Shown: positions 1 through 5,351, counted from the first letter of the stretch. The stretch is 5,351 nt of DNA from JARROD01 sp037384225 (GCA_037384225.1 JARROD010000308.1:1-5351); one strand, 5' to 3'. Translations and numbers: made by a program. Notes: generated by a model not told the origin, from the letters alone.

Positions 1-231
1 TGAACTCTCCACGGTATAGAGGGTTCGGCCCGGGGCGTCCAGCGGTTGCAGGGAGCCGGCAAGGCTCGGAATCTGGTGGACTTTCCCGTCGGCAACACCA
101 TAGCGTTTGAGCAGTGTTTCAAGGGCGAGTTTTTTCTCCGGGTCGGCGATAAAGTCAGCTGTGGGGTCAGCGTAGGGTGCAATATTTCTTTTGCAGGCTT
201 TGGCGCGGGTGGACTGGGTGCGCCGCTTCAA
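1..231 (-). CDS. Unrecognised protein, N-terminal 77 residues, cut by the window edge
   Basis: This reading frame stays open from a TTG (231-229) to the left edge, 77 codons without a stop. The TTG shares bases with the TGA of the upstream lipoprotein gene (TTGA arrangement), so the two are probably cotranscribed and translationally coupled. The frame has an in-frame TGA inside the lipoprotein gene and no ATG or GTG before the TTG; a GGAG lies about 12 bases upstream. An ATT at 237-235 has better spacing from that GGAG but is a very rare start. The visible residues begin with a strongly basic stretch (KRRTQSTRAKACKRN). A mixed hydrophilic region follows, containing ADFIADPEKKLALETLLKRYG, likely helical. 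There is no signal peptide or membrane segment. I do not recognise the family. The composition looks like real coding sequence and the plus-strand frame here reads as a shadow, but both the exact start and the function are open. Confidence 0.6.
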   Translation of the reverse strand, partial: MKRRTQSTRAKACKRNIAPYADPTADFIADPEKKLALETLLKRYGVADGKVHQIPSLAGSLQPLDAPGRTLYTVESS

Positions 232-608
232 TCCAATTTTAGTCTCCGCTTTTTTTCACCGTCCGCCAGCAGCTTCAGTGCCGGCAAAGCGATTTCCTGA
301 TCCTGATAGGCAATGGTCCGGGCTTTTAGTCTGTCACTGTAGAAGCTGTCTGCGGCCGAAATCCAGCGCCAGTTGCGGGCCAGCCAGGCGTCGTAAACGG
401 TGTCGGCGTATTGGGCCGTTTCTCCACCCAGGGTTTTACAGGTATTGGTAATCGTGCGGAAGAAAATAGTTGATTTTATAACCTCGCGGGAGGTCTGTTC
501 CAGTTCTTTCTCTGTGGCAACGCGCTTTTTCTGAGTGGCGCATCCCGATAATACGACCCCCACCCATATTGCGATTACGGCAATATACCCAAAGCGTTTG
601 ATATTCAT
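228..608 (-). CDS. Small outer-membrane lipoprotein of unknown function
   Basis: The gene encodes 126 residues. The N terminus is a classic type II (lipoprotein) signal: a charged start (NIKR), a hydrophobic core at about residues 8-20, and a lipobox LSGC with the lipidated cysteine at position 23. Residue 24 is Ala rather than Asp, which by the usual +2 rule predicts transfer to the outer membrane. The mature part of about 104 residues is hydrophilic and probably helical, with aromatic-rich WLARNWRW in the middle, one further Cys (57) and a basic end (KKRRLKLD). I recognise no family. The start is well supported: AAGGTAGGA lies 7 bases before the ATG. The stop overlaps the start of the next leftward gene, suggesting a two-gene operon. 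A palindrome lies about 60 bases upstream and could control it. Confidence 0.85.
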   Translation of the reverse strand: MNIKRFGYIAVIAIWVGVVLSGCATQKKRVATEKELEQTSREVIKSTIFFRTITNTCKTLGGETAQYADTVYDAWLARNWRWISAADSFYSDRLKARTIAYQDQEIALPALKLLADGEKKRRLKLD

Positions 609-615
609 AACGACA

Positions 616-624
616 TCCTACCTT
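616..624 (-). promoter_or_regulatory. Ribosome binding site of the lipoprotein gene
   Basis: On the minus strand the sequence AAGGTAGGA ends 7 bases before the ATG at 608. It is a good Shine-Dalgarno match and fixes the lipoprotein start. Confidence 0.7.
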
Positions 625-668
625 TACAAAAACGGTTAATGGGTTGCAGCACAATATTCATAATAGTT

Positions 669-686
669 GTCTTAATAGATTAAGAC
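669..686. promoter_or_regulatory. Perfect 8-2-8 palindrome, possible operator of the lipoprotein operon
   Basis: GTCTTAAT-AG-ATTAAGAC is a perfect inverted repeat with 8-bp arms and a 2-base centre. It lies about 60 bases before the lipoprotein ATG. It fills the spacer and part of the -35 position belonging to a possible -10 TATTAT at 660-665 on the minus strand. An 18-bp symmetric site placed this way fits a dimeric repressor, but no regulator gene is visible and the promoter is only a moderate match. A short structured leader is the other possibility. Confidence 0.4.
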
Positions 687-919
687 TAATTATTGCTTGA
701 ATAAGGCTGTACCAATATCCTTTAACTATATAAGCCGAGCGGATTTTAACAGTCCGCTGCAGCAAGACCACTGCCTGAAGGGAAGGAGGGCCGAATAGTA
801 ACAGAAAGAGGGTGTCCGGTCATGTGGGGGCGGTATGAATATTGTTGCGGGGCTTAATATAGGTGATGAAGTGCCGCTTTGTGCTTGTTCATAGAGATTA
901 TACTGTAGCTAAGAATCGA

Positions 920-946
920 GCACGAAAACCGGAAGATATTTCGTGC
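920..946. repeat. Inverted repeat with 8-bp arms (hairpin or operator)
   Basis: GCACGAAA (920-927) and TTTCGTGC (939-946) are exact reverse complements separated by 11 bases. There is no T-run after either arm, so it does not look like an intrinsic terminator. It is followed after one base by the longer stem at 948-1040, so the two form a tandem structured block before the hydrolase gene. Confidence 0.6.
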
Positions 947-947
947 A

Positions 948-1040
948 CAGAAACTTCTTAATAACCCGGGGTATTGTGCCTTCGATCCGGCGGCCGTCCG
1001 CCTGACACGGTGCCGACCCCGGGTTATTGAAAAGTTATTG
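948..1040. repeat. Long imperfect inverted repeat, 25-bp arms, with a nested hairpin
   Basis: The core is a perfect 13-bp inverted repeat: AATAACCCGGGGT (960-972) against ACCCCGGGTTATT (1016-1028). Extending outwards, 948-972 can pair with 1016-1040 with 21 Watson-Crick pairs, two G-U pairs and two mismatches. The 43-base interior holds a second hairpin, GGCGG (989-993) with CCGCC (998-1002) around a CCGT loop. The right arm runs into the 11-bp tandem repeats, so alternative registers are possible. It could be an RNA leader structure, a cruciform, or a solitary palindromic element. No flanking direct repeat of target-site type was seen. Confidence 0.6.
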
Positions 1041-1059
1041 AAAAGTTATTGAAAAGTTA
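1023..1059. repeat. 11-bp tandem repeat, three copies plus four bases
   Basis: GTTATTGAAAA occurs three times head to tail without a mismatch (1023-1033, 1034-1044, 1045-1055), followed by GTTA. The first copy overlaps the right arm of the long inverted repeat. Eleven bases is about one helical turn, which would suit a protein-binding iteron array, but it is also the kind of array that changes length by replication slippage. The last copy abuts the out-of-frame signal-like reading frame of the hydrolase. Confidence 0.9.
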
Positions 1060-1140
1060 CTGTGCTCGGTCCTAATTTTCTGCTTTTGTATATTTTCGTG
1101 GAGGGGTGGTTGCGCTACCAAAAAATCATCAAACCGCAAG
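1048..1140 (+). other. Out-of-frame export-signal-like stretch, probable original N terminus of the hydrolase
   Basis: In the frame starting at 1048 the sequence reads IEKLLCSVLIFCFCIFSW, then RGGCATKKSSNRK. This is a short charged start, a hydrophobic core of about 11 residues, and a cysteine in a GGC context followed by a polar linker, like a lipoprotein or secretory signal. The residue at -3 of that Cys is Arg, so the lipobox is poor. The frame is not that of the 759-residue hydrolase frame; it becomes the same frame if one copy of the 10-bp duplication at 1132-1151 is removed. The weak point is the start: after the TGA at 1039-1041 there is no ATG, GTG or TTG, only ATT (1048) and CTG (1060), and no clear Shine-Dalgarno sequence. 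The interpretation is therefore inference. Confidence 0.5.
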
Positions 1141-3385
1141 CAACCGCAAGCCTTATCTCGGCCCACACCCCAGTACCTTGTCTCGGCCCGAAGAAACATT
1201 CTCCTTTCCCATTGCGCCGGGTGAAATCGGGCCTGTGGAGCCGCTGTTTGCCGGCGAAAATCAATATCCATTTTTTTGTGGCATTGACTACAGCCGTGGT
1301 GATAGCGCCCAGCCCCTGGTAGATAACCACCAAGGCATCGGGATTCCGATTTTTGGTCGCGATGAAAACGGCGGGTTAGACATGGACGACATTGTCGGTT
1401 ACAGCAAAGACTGTTCCTATCCGACGCGGGTCGAATACTATTACAATCGCGTGGGAACAAACGATTTTTACCCGCTGGATCAAGCTGAGGATGATATTGC
1501 AAAAATAGTGGTTGATGGCCGTAAAATTGATTTCGTCGTGCGTCTTGAAACCGGTACTATCAATCGCTTCATCTATGCTATTGCCGCACTGAAAGGTGAG
1601 GGTGAGGATCTCGCGCACCCGCGTGAAACCTACTGGAACCAGCGGTTGGTGTTTCAGTTTCGCGGCGGTGTCGGCATCGGTAAACGCCAGGGAAAATTTT
1701 CAGCCAATAGTCTGTTATCGCGTCGAATCGATGTGTTAAAGCAGGGGTACGCAGTGGCTTATTCTACCGCTAATCAGACCAGCAATCACTACAATATCTG
1801 GTTGGCTGAGGACAGCGCGCTGAGAGTCAAACGACAGTTTACCAGCCAGTACGGCGAGCCGCTTTACACTGTGGGAGTCGGGGGCTCGGGAGGCGCCATT
1901 CAGCAGTATTTACTGGCGCAGAACAATCCCGATATTCTGGATGCGGCGATTCCCCTTTACTCTTACCCGGATATGGTTTCTCAGACCATATACGTGATGG
2001 ACTGTGAGCCTCTGGAATACTTTTTCGATGTCACCGACGCCGACAATCCGCTTTGGAGTAACTGGGAAAACCGCAGTTGGATAGAAGGCGTTAACGCCGA
2101 TGCCAACGCTGAAAACAACTATCAAATTGTGAATACGCTGGCCGCTATGATGCGCGGTGACTTTGCCTCGATCGGCAACTCGCAGGAAGGCGCCACCGAG
2201 TGTGTAAAAGGCTGGCGAGGCTTGACTCCCCTGGTGCACAACCCGAAATTTGTCCACTTTATATCCAGCTATGCGCCCGAGGTGGCGCAGAATGTGCATT
2301 GGACACACTGGGATGATCTCAAGTCTTTTTACGGTGTCGACGAGTATGGTTTTGCCAACAGCACCTGGGACAATATCGGTGTCCAGTACGGTCTGGAGGC
2401 GTTGCGCAACGGCCAGATTTCCGCGTCCACCTTTCTCAAACTCAATGCCCAGGTCGGCGGCTGGAAACCCGCGCGTGAGATGCGCGAGGAACGTTTGTGG
2501 ATTTTGGGAGGCGAGTGGTTACCGGTAAACCTGTCTTTCTGGAGTCATCAGAATATGCGGCTCAGCCACGGTAAAGAAGCGGCGCCGCGTACCCAGGGCA
2601 GTCTCGAAGCGATCAACGGTGCTTATCATTCAGGCCATATATTCATTGGGTTGGCGGGTATTCCCATTATCGATTTACGCCACTACCTGGATGGGGAACT
2701 GAACATGCACCACGCCACCGCTTCCTTTGCGGCCAGAGTCCGGATGCAGCGCGGCCAGGGGCACGCGGATAACCAGATAATCTGGATGAGCGATAAGAAA
2801 TACAATCCCGTGGGGGAAGCCTTCGCGGTCATCGATCGCTGGATGCTCAATATCCTGGCGCATCCCGAGCGCAGTGTGGTGGAAAATAAGCCGCTTCAGG
2901 CCGAGGATAAGTGTTTTGCCGATGATGGCAGTATTATTGCCCAGGGGAAAACCGTCTGGGACGGCCCGTGGAACCATCAGCCGACAGGGGCTTGTATGGT
3001 GATTTACCCGCGTCACAAAACGTCCAGGGAAATTGCCGGAGGCGATGTCGCCGGCGATGTGTTCAAATGCGCATTGCAGAGTGTCGAACAAGCCATAGAC
3101 AAGGGGGTGTACGGCGATGTTGATATGCGCCCCTACAAGCAGCGGCTTGAAAGCCTCTTTCCCGCCGGTGTCTGTGATTTTTCCCTCGGCGACATAGGGC
3201 GGCCCAAAGACCTGTTGAAGGTTTCCAGACTGGCGGCAACCGGGGGCGATGCAACGGGCGGGGAAAAACCCAGCAAACCCGCTGCGCCTGAAATTGCCAG
3301 CGATGGTAAAGCGAGCGGCGACGGAGAGGTGCAGCAGCCGGTCACGCTGTCGCGAATGGCGGTTGAAGCCAGTGAACCGCAATAA
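1106..3385 (+). CDS. DUF6351-type alpha/beta hydrolase, probably frameshifted at its 5' end
   Basis: The 759-residue frame resembles, from memory, DUF6351 proteins: large, usually exported alpha/beta-hydrolase-like enzymes of unknown substrate. Supporting motifs in order are YPFFC (54-58), RLETGTINR (146-154), YTVGVGGSGGAIQQY (254-268) with Ser261 as probable nucleophile, a Cys-containing segment before EYFF (300-307), HHATASFAARVRMQRG (535-550) followed by HADNQIIW (553-560), which may hold the catalytic His, and FPAGVCDFSLG (685-695). Eight cysteines (58, 103, 300, 366, 603, 630, 655, 690) suggest disulfides and export. Residues 710-745 are a Gly/Ala/Ser-rich tail. The listed start is a GTG with GGAGGG directly against it, too close to work well, and the first 40 residues carry no signal peptide. 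A signal-like sequence lies upstream in another frame, across a 10-bp duplication. The body of the gene is intact. A tannase or hydroxybutyrate-oligomer hydrolase is less likely. Expression and location are uncertain. Confidence 0.75.
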   Translation: MVALPKNHQTASNRKPYLGPHPSTLSRPEETFSFPIAPGEIGPVEPLFAGENQYPFFCGIDYSRGDSAQPLVDNHQGIGIPIFGRDENGGLDMDDIVGYSKDCSYPTRVEYYYNRVGTNDFYPLDQAEDDIAKIVVDGRKIDFVVRLETGTINRFIYAIAALKGEGEDLAHPRETYWNQRLVFQFRGGVGIGKRQGKFSANSLLSRRIDVLKQGYAVAYSTANQTSNHYNIWLAEDSALRVKRQFTSQYGEPLYTVGVGGSGGAIQQYLLAQNNPDILDAAIPLYSYPDMVSQTIYVMDCEPLEYFFDVTDADNPLWSNWENRSWIEGVNADANAENNYQIVNTLAAMMRGDFASIGNSQEGATECVKGWRGLTPLVHNPKFVHFISSYAPEVAQNVHWTHWDDLKSFYGVDEYGFANSTWDNIGVQYGLEALRNGQISASTFLKLNAQVGGWKPAREMREERLWILGGEWLPVNLSFWSHQNMRLSHGKEAAPRTQGSLEAINGAYHSGHIFIGLAGIPIIDLRHYLDGELNMHHATASFAARVRMQRGQGHADNQIIWMSDKKYNPVGEAFAVIDRWMLNILAHPERSVVENKPLQAEDKCFADDGSIIAQGKTVWDGPWNHQPTGACMVIYPRHKTSREIAGGDVAGDVFKCALQSVEQAIDKGVYGDVDMRPYKQRLESLFPAGVCDFSLGDIGRPKDLLKVSRLAATGGDATGGEKPSKPAAPEIASDGKASGDGEVQQPVTLSRMAVEASEPQ
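1132..1151. repeat. 10-bp tandem duplication that shifts the hydrolase reading frame
   Basis: AACCGCAAGC is present twice in direct succession (1132-1141 and 1142-1151). As 10 is not a multiple of three, the second copy changes the frame. With one copy, the upstream signal-like frame would read SSNRK directly into PYLGPHP of the hydrolase. With two copies, the upstream frame instead enters a different frame and the hydrolase frame is reached only from a GTG at 1106. Confidence 0.9.
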
Positions 3386-3441
3386 ATTCCGGCGCCTAAA
3401 ACTCTACCCTATCGTTGCATAAATTTTCGGCCCAGGACCTT
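3386..3441. other. Convergent gap between hydrolase and kinase genes
   Basis: Fifty-six bases separate the two converging stops. I see no GC-rich stem followed by a T-run on either strand, so neither gene has an obvious intrinsic terminator here. Rho-dependent ends or overlapping 3' transcripts are likely. Confidence 0.5.
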
Positions 3442-5028
3442 TTAATGAACGTCTGTCCTTGATTGTGTTTGTCTCGCACCGGCCGCTGTTTTTTCCAGTG
3501 GCAGTTTAATCGTGAATCGGGTGCCTTTGCCGGGGGAAGAATCGACCTCGATGAAGCCTGCATGGTGTTCAGTGATGATAAAGTAAGACACCGACAACCC
3601 CAGGCCAGTCCCCTGTCCGACGTCTTTGGTGGTAAAAAACGGCTCGAATATATGGCGTTTGACAGCTTCGATCATACCCTGGCCGTTGTCCTCGATTTCG
3701 ATGTGAACCCACGTCCCCTTGTGTTGCGCTCTCAGGGTGATCTGCGGGTGTTCTGCGCCAAAATTGCCGCTGGCAAAAGACTGTCTGGCGTTGCGTAAAA
3801 GATTGAGTACAACCTGTTGGATCTCCACCGCCGAGCAGGGCACGAGGGGAATTTCCTCGGCGAATTCCCGGCTGATCAGCAGTGCCTCGACGCCGTCCGG
3901 GGCGCGAAGGTCAAACATATTGGTCGACAATTCAAGACTCTGTTCCAGCAATTGCACAATGTCCACCGGGGTATGTTTGCGGCTGCTGCTGCGGGAAAAC
4001 TCCAACATATTGGTAACGATTTTCGCCGCCCGTTCCCCTGCATCACGGATCCCGTCGACAAATCTAAAAATATCGCGCACTTGCAGATATTGGCGCACCT
4101 GTTCGACGCTGATATCGAGTGCATCGGCGACTTCGTGATTTTTTGCCAGTCCGCTGGACGTGCGCCGGTAAATATTTTGCACGCCGTGCAAAATTGCGCT
4201 GAGGGGGTTATTGATTTCATGGGCCATCCCCGCTGCCAGTTCGCCCAGAGACATCATCTTTTCATTTTGGATCATCATATTTTCGACACGCACCCGCAGT
4301 GTTACATCATCGATGCGAATCACCGCGCCCTCCACATTGGTGGACGTTAGTGGGTAGACTGTCAGATCGTTATACTGGCGCTCCCCGTCGCTATTGTCCT
4401 GAATATTCTCGTTGACCTGGGCGACGCCCGTATCTATGGCCTTGTGAATGGATTCTATATTGATTGCCAGCTCCGGGCATACTTCGGCGAGGTTTTTGCC
4501 CAATGCGTCCGGGGCGAAAACCTTCGTTTCCCGTTCGGCAGCGCTGTTCCAGTGCGTGATATATCCCTGGCGGGTTACACCGATCAGGATAGAGGGCATG
4601 GAGTTGAGGATACTGCTCAGATAATTCTGGGTCTCGCGCAATAATTCTTCGGTAATTTCATGGCGGGCGATTTCCTCATACAGTTGATTATTTATTGTGC
4701 GCAGTTCATTCGTGCGATCGACAACCCGTTCTTCCAATGCCTTCTGCGATCGTTTCAAGGCTTTTTTGGCCTGTTTGTTGTTTACCCGACTGCGTTGCAG
4801 ACCCACAATCAGCAGGGTTTGAACAATCAGCAATCCACTGATCACCAGCATCAGGGAGTTGTGCACAGATTGGCCATTTTCGGCCGCGCCGGTGACAGCT
4901 TCGTCAACGGCTTGTGCGGAAATCTCCGGCAGTGTTTCGGCGTTGGGCCGGGCCGGGGCCGAATACAGATTAATCAGCAAGCACGCCGGGCCGAGAGCTA
5001 GAATTGTCCGTAATTTGCGTAACAACAT
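3442..5028 (-). CDS. Membrane-bound PAS sensor histidine kinase
   Basis: The 528-residue protein autophosphorylates on histidine and should pass the phosphate to a response regulator. Domains: a first hydrophobic segment or signal anchor (about 8-25), a short periplasmic stretch of about 30 residues, a second membrane helix (about 58-77), a coiled coil (about 80-135), a PAS domain (about 135-245), HisKA with the H-box GMAHEINNP (phospho-His270), and a HATPase_c domain. The latter has the N-box QQVVLNLLRNA (Asn409, Asn413), DNGQGM (447-452), FEPFFTTK (461-468) and GTGLGLS (473-479). All catalytic motifs are intact. Between the H-box and the second HisKA helix lies an extra stretch (about 288-322) that I recall from related gammaproteobacterial NtrB-like kinases. 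The periplasmic part is too small for a known sensor domain, so sensing probably occurs through PAS or the membrane. No receiver domain is fused and no response regulator is in the window. TAGGTG before the ATG is an acceptable ribosome binding site. The ligand is unknown. Confidence 0.92.
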   Translation of the reverse strand: MLLRKLRTILALGPACLLINLYSAPARPNAETLPEISAQAVDEAVTGAAENGQSVHNSLMLVISGLLIVQTLLIVGLQRSRVNNKQAKKALKRSQKALEERVVDRTNELRTINNQLYEEIARHEITEELLRETQNYLSSILNSMPSILIGVTRQGYITHWNSAAERETKVFAPDALGKNLAEVCPELAINIESIHKAIDTGVAQVNENIQDNSDGERQYNDLTVYPLTSTNVEGAVIRIDDVTLRVRVENMMIQNEKMMSLGELAAGMAHEINNPLSAILHGVQNIYRRTSSGLAKNHEVADALDISVEQVRQYLQVRDIFRFVDGIRDAGERAAKIVTNMLEFSRSSSRKHTPVDIVQLLEQSLELSTNMFDLRAPDGVEALLISREFAEEIPLVPCSAVEIQQVVLNLLRNARQSFASGNFGAEHPQITLRAQHKGTWVHIEIEDNGQGMIEAVKRHIFEPFFTTKDVGQGTGLGLSVSYFIITEHHAGFIEVDSSPGKGTRFTIKLPLEKTAAGARQTQSRTDVH

Positions 5029-5054
5029 TTGACACCTATAAGCTGAGCATGTCT

Positions 5055-5082
5055 ATTGTAGCCTTTGTGACCCGGACGTCTA
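5055..5082 (-). promoter_or_regulatory. Probable sigma70 promoter of the kinase gene
   Basis: On the minus strand TAGACG (5082-5077, four of six matches to the -35) and TACAAT (5060-5055, five of six to the -10) are separated by 16 bases. The predicted start near 5048 leaves a leader of about 20 bases before the ATG at 5028. It faces away from the tRNA promoter, with about 31 bases between the two -35 elements. Confidence 0.45.
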
Positions 5083-5113
5083 CAGATGCCTTCGAAACAC
5101 AGTTTAAAAAGGT

Positions 5114-5141
5114 TTGACATGCTCCCCGAATCCAGTACAAT
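5114..5141 (+). promoter_or_regulatory. Strong sigma70 promoter of the tRNA operon with GC-rich discriminator
   Basis: A perfect TTGACA (-35, 5114-5119) and TACAAT (-10, 5136-5141) are 16 bases apart. The bases just after the -10 (GCGCCCCTC) form a GC-rich discriminator, as in stable-RNA promoters under stringent (ppGpp) control. Transcription should start near 5148, about 13 bases before the mature 5' end of tRNA-Val. Confidence 0.85.
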
Positions 5142-5160
5142 GCGCCCCTCTTAGCAGAGA

Positions 5161-5236
5161 GGGTGGTTAGCTCAGCTGGGAGAGCGACGGCCTTACAAGC
5201 CGTAGGTCACAGGTTCGATCCCTGTACCACCCACCA
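5161..5236 (+). tRNA. tRNA-Val (anticodon UAC)
   Basis: The 76-base gene folds into a standard cloverleaf. The acceptor stem GGGTGGT (5161-5167) pairs with ACCACCC (5226-5232), the discriminator is A, and CCA is encoded (5234-5236). The D stem is GCTC/GAGC, and the anticodon stem ACGGC/GCCGT encloses the loop CTTACAA with anticodon TAC at 5194-5196. The T arm is ACAGG-TTCGATC-CCTGT. It reads GUA and, with usual modification, other valine codons. It is the first gene of the tRNA operon. Confidence 0.98.
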
Positions 5237-5253
5237 CTGCTTAAGTGCATCGC

Positions 5254-5330
5254 GGACCGGTAGTTCAGCTGGTTAGAATGCCGGCCTGTCACGCCGGAGG
5301 TCGCGGGTTCGAGTCCCGTCCGGTCCGCCA
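5254..5330 (+). tRNA. tRNA-Asp (anticodon GUC)
   Basis: The 77-base gene folds into a standard cloverleaf. The acceptor stem GGACCGG (5254-5260) pairs with CCGGTCC (5320-5326), the discriminator is G, and CCA is encoded (5328-5330). The anticodon stem CCGGC/GCCGG (5281-5285/5293-5297) encloses CTGTCAC with anticodon GTC at 5288-5290. The T arm is GCGGG-TTCGAGT-CCCGT. It lies 17 bases after tRNA-Val, so the two are one transcript. The 21 bases remaining to the window edge show no terminator, and more tRNAs may follow. Confidence 0.98.
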
Positions 5331-5351
5331 TTTAATTCCTTTAAAATCAAT

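Larger units (their letters stand above)
609..1105. other. 497-bp divergent intergenic region without a convincing gene
   Basis: The region lies between the leftward lipoprotein gene and the rightward hydrolase. All frames have many stops, and I found no convincing gene apart from the out-of-frame signal-like stretch near 1048-1140. It contains, in order: a possible -10 TATTAT for the lipoprotein gene (660-665, minus strand), an 18-bp palindrome (669-686), a small 6-bp hairpin AGCGGA/TCCGCT (738-743 with 753-758), a possible rightward -10 TATACT (899-904) with no good -35, an 8-bp hairpin (920-946), a long stem (948-1040) and 11-bp tandem repeats (1023-1059). If TATACT is the hydrolase -10, the transcript would start near 911 and carry both larger hairpins in its leader. 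That promoter is weak by sequence. Confidence 0.6.

Noticed and set aside
738..758. Small hairpin as a terminator
   Set aside because: The stem has only 6 bp and is not followed by a T-run on either strand; no gene ends near it.
954..1034. Integron attC-like recombination site
   Set aside because: The arms are almost perfectly complementary and the ends read AAC/GTTATTG rather than the RYYYAAC/GTTRRRY core. No integrase or cassette array is present.
1023..1059. CRISPR array
   Set aside because: The repeats are 11 bp and contiguous, with no spacers.
1062..1322. Rightward 86-residue frame starting with a hydrophobic stretch (FLLLYIFV)
   Set aside because: It overlaps the signal-like frame but leads into a shadow of the hydrolase. 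No single short-repeat deletion here links it to the conserved frame, and it lacks basic residues before the hydrophobic part.
1035..1502. Minus-strand 155-residue reading frame
   Set aside because: It mostly overlaps the 5' part of the hydrolase on the opposite strand, has no recognisable motif or ribosome binding site, and is rich in Arg/Cys as shadow frames are.
2675..3382. Minus-strand 235-residue reading frame
   Set aside because: It is antisense to the conserved C-terminal part of the hydrolase and shows no domain of its own.
5161..5351. tRNA-associated integration site
   Set aside because: No duplicated tRNA 3' end, integrase or direct repeat of a tRNA segment is present in the window.

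Overview
The window looks like chromosomal DNA of a gammaproteobacterium. The two tRNA genes closely resemble the Val(UAC) and Asp(GUC) genes of pseudomonads and enterics and carry an encoded CCA. There is also a typical proteobacterial outer-membrane lipoprotein signal and a hybrid-free PAS/HisKA sensor kinase. A marine or polymer-degrading heterotroph is a guess from the large exported-type hydrolase; nothing here fixes the genus.

Layout, left to right. (1) Bases 1-608 hold a leftward gene pair: a 126-residue lipoprotein (608-228), then a gene that begins at a TTG overlapping the lipoprotein stop and runs off the left edge. I recognise neither family. (2) Bases 609-1105 form a 497-bp divergent intergenic region rich in structure: an 18-bp palindrome just before the lipoprotein gene, an 8-bp hairpin, a long imperfect 25-bp stem, and three exact tandem copies of an 11-mer. 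(3) Bases 1106-3385 encode a 759-residue protein that looks like a DUF6351-type alpha/beta hydrolase with a GGSGG nucleophile elbow. Its readable start lacks any signal peptide, although a hydrophobic export-signal-like stretch lies just upstream in another frame. A 10-bp tandem duplication lies exactly at the junction, and removing one copy joins the two frames. (4) Bases 5028-3442 (minus) encode a 528-residue membrane sensor histidine kinase that converges on the hydrolase, with no response regulator in view. (5) Bases 5114-5330 hold a strong sigma70 promoter driving a tRNA-Val(UAC)-tRNA-Asp(GUC) operon, back to back with the kinase promoter.

The main point of interest is the hydrolase 5' end. 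Two different short tandem repeats (11 bp x3 and 10 bp x2) lie within about 130 bp, on either side of an out-of-frame signal-like peptide. This suggests either a recently broken gene or a slippage-driven switch between an exported and a non-exported (or silent) enzyme. No direct functional link between the lipoprotein pair, the hydrolase, the kinase and the tRNAs can be shown from the sequence.
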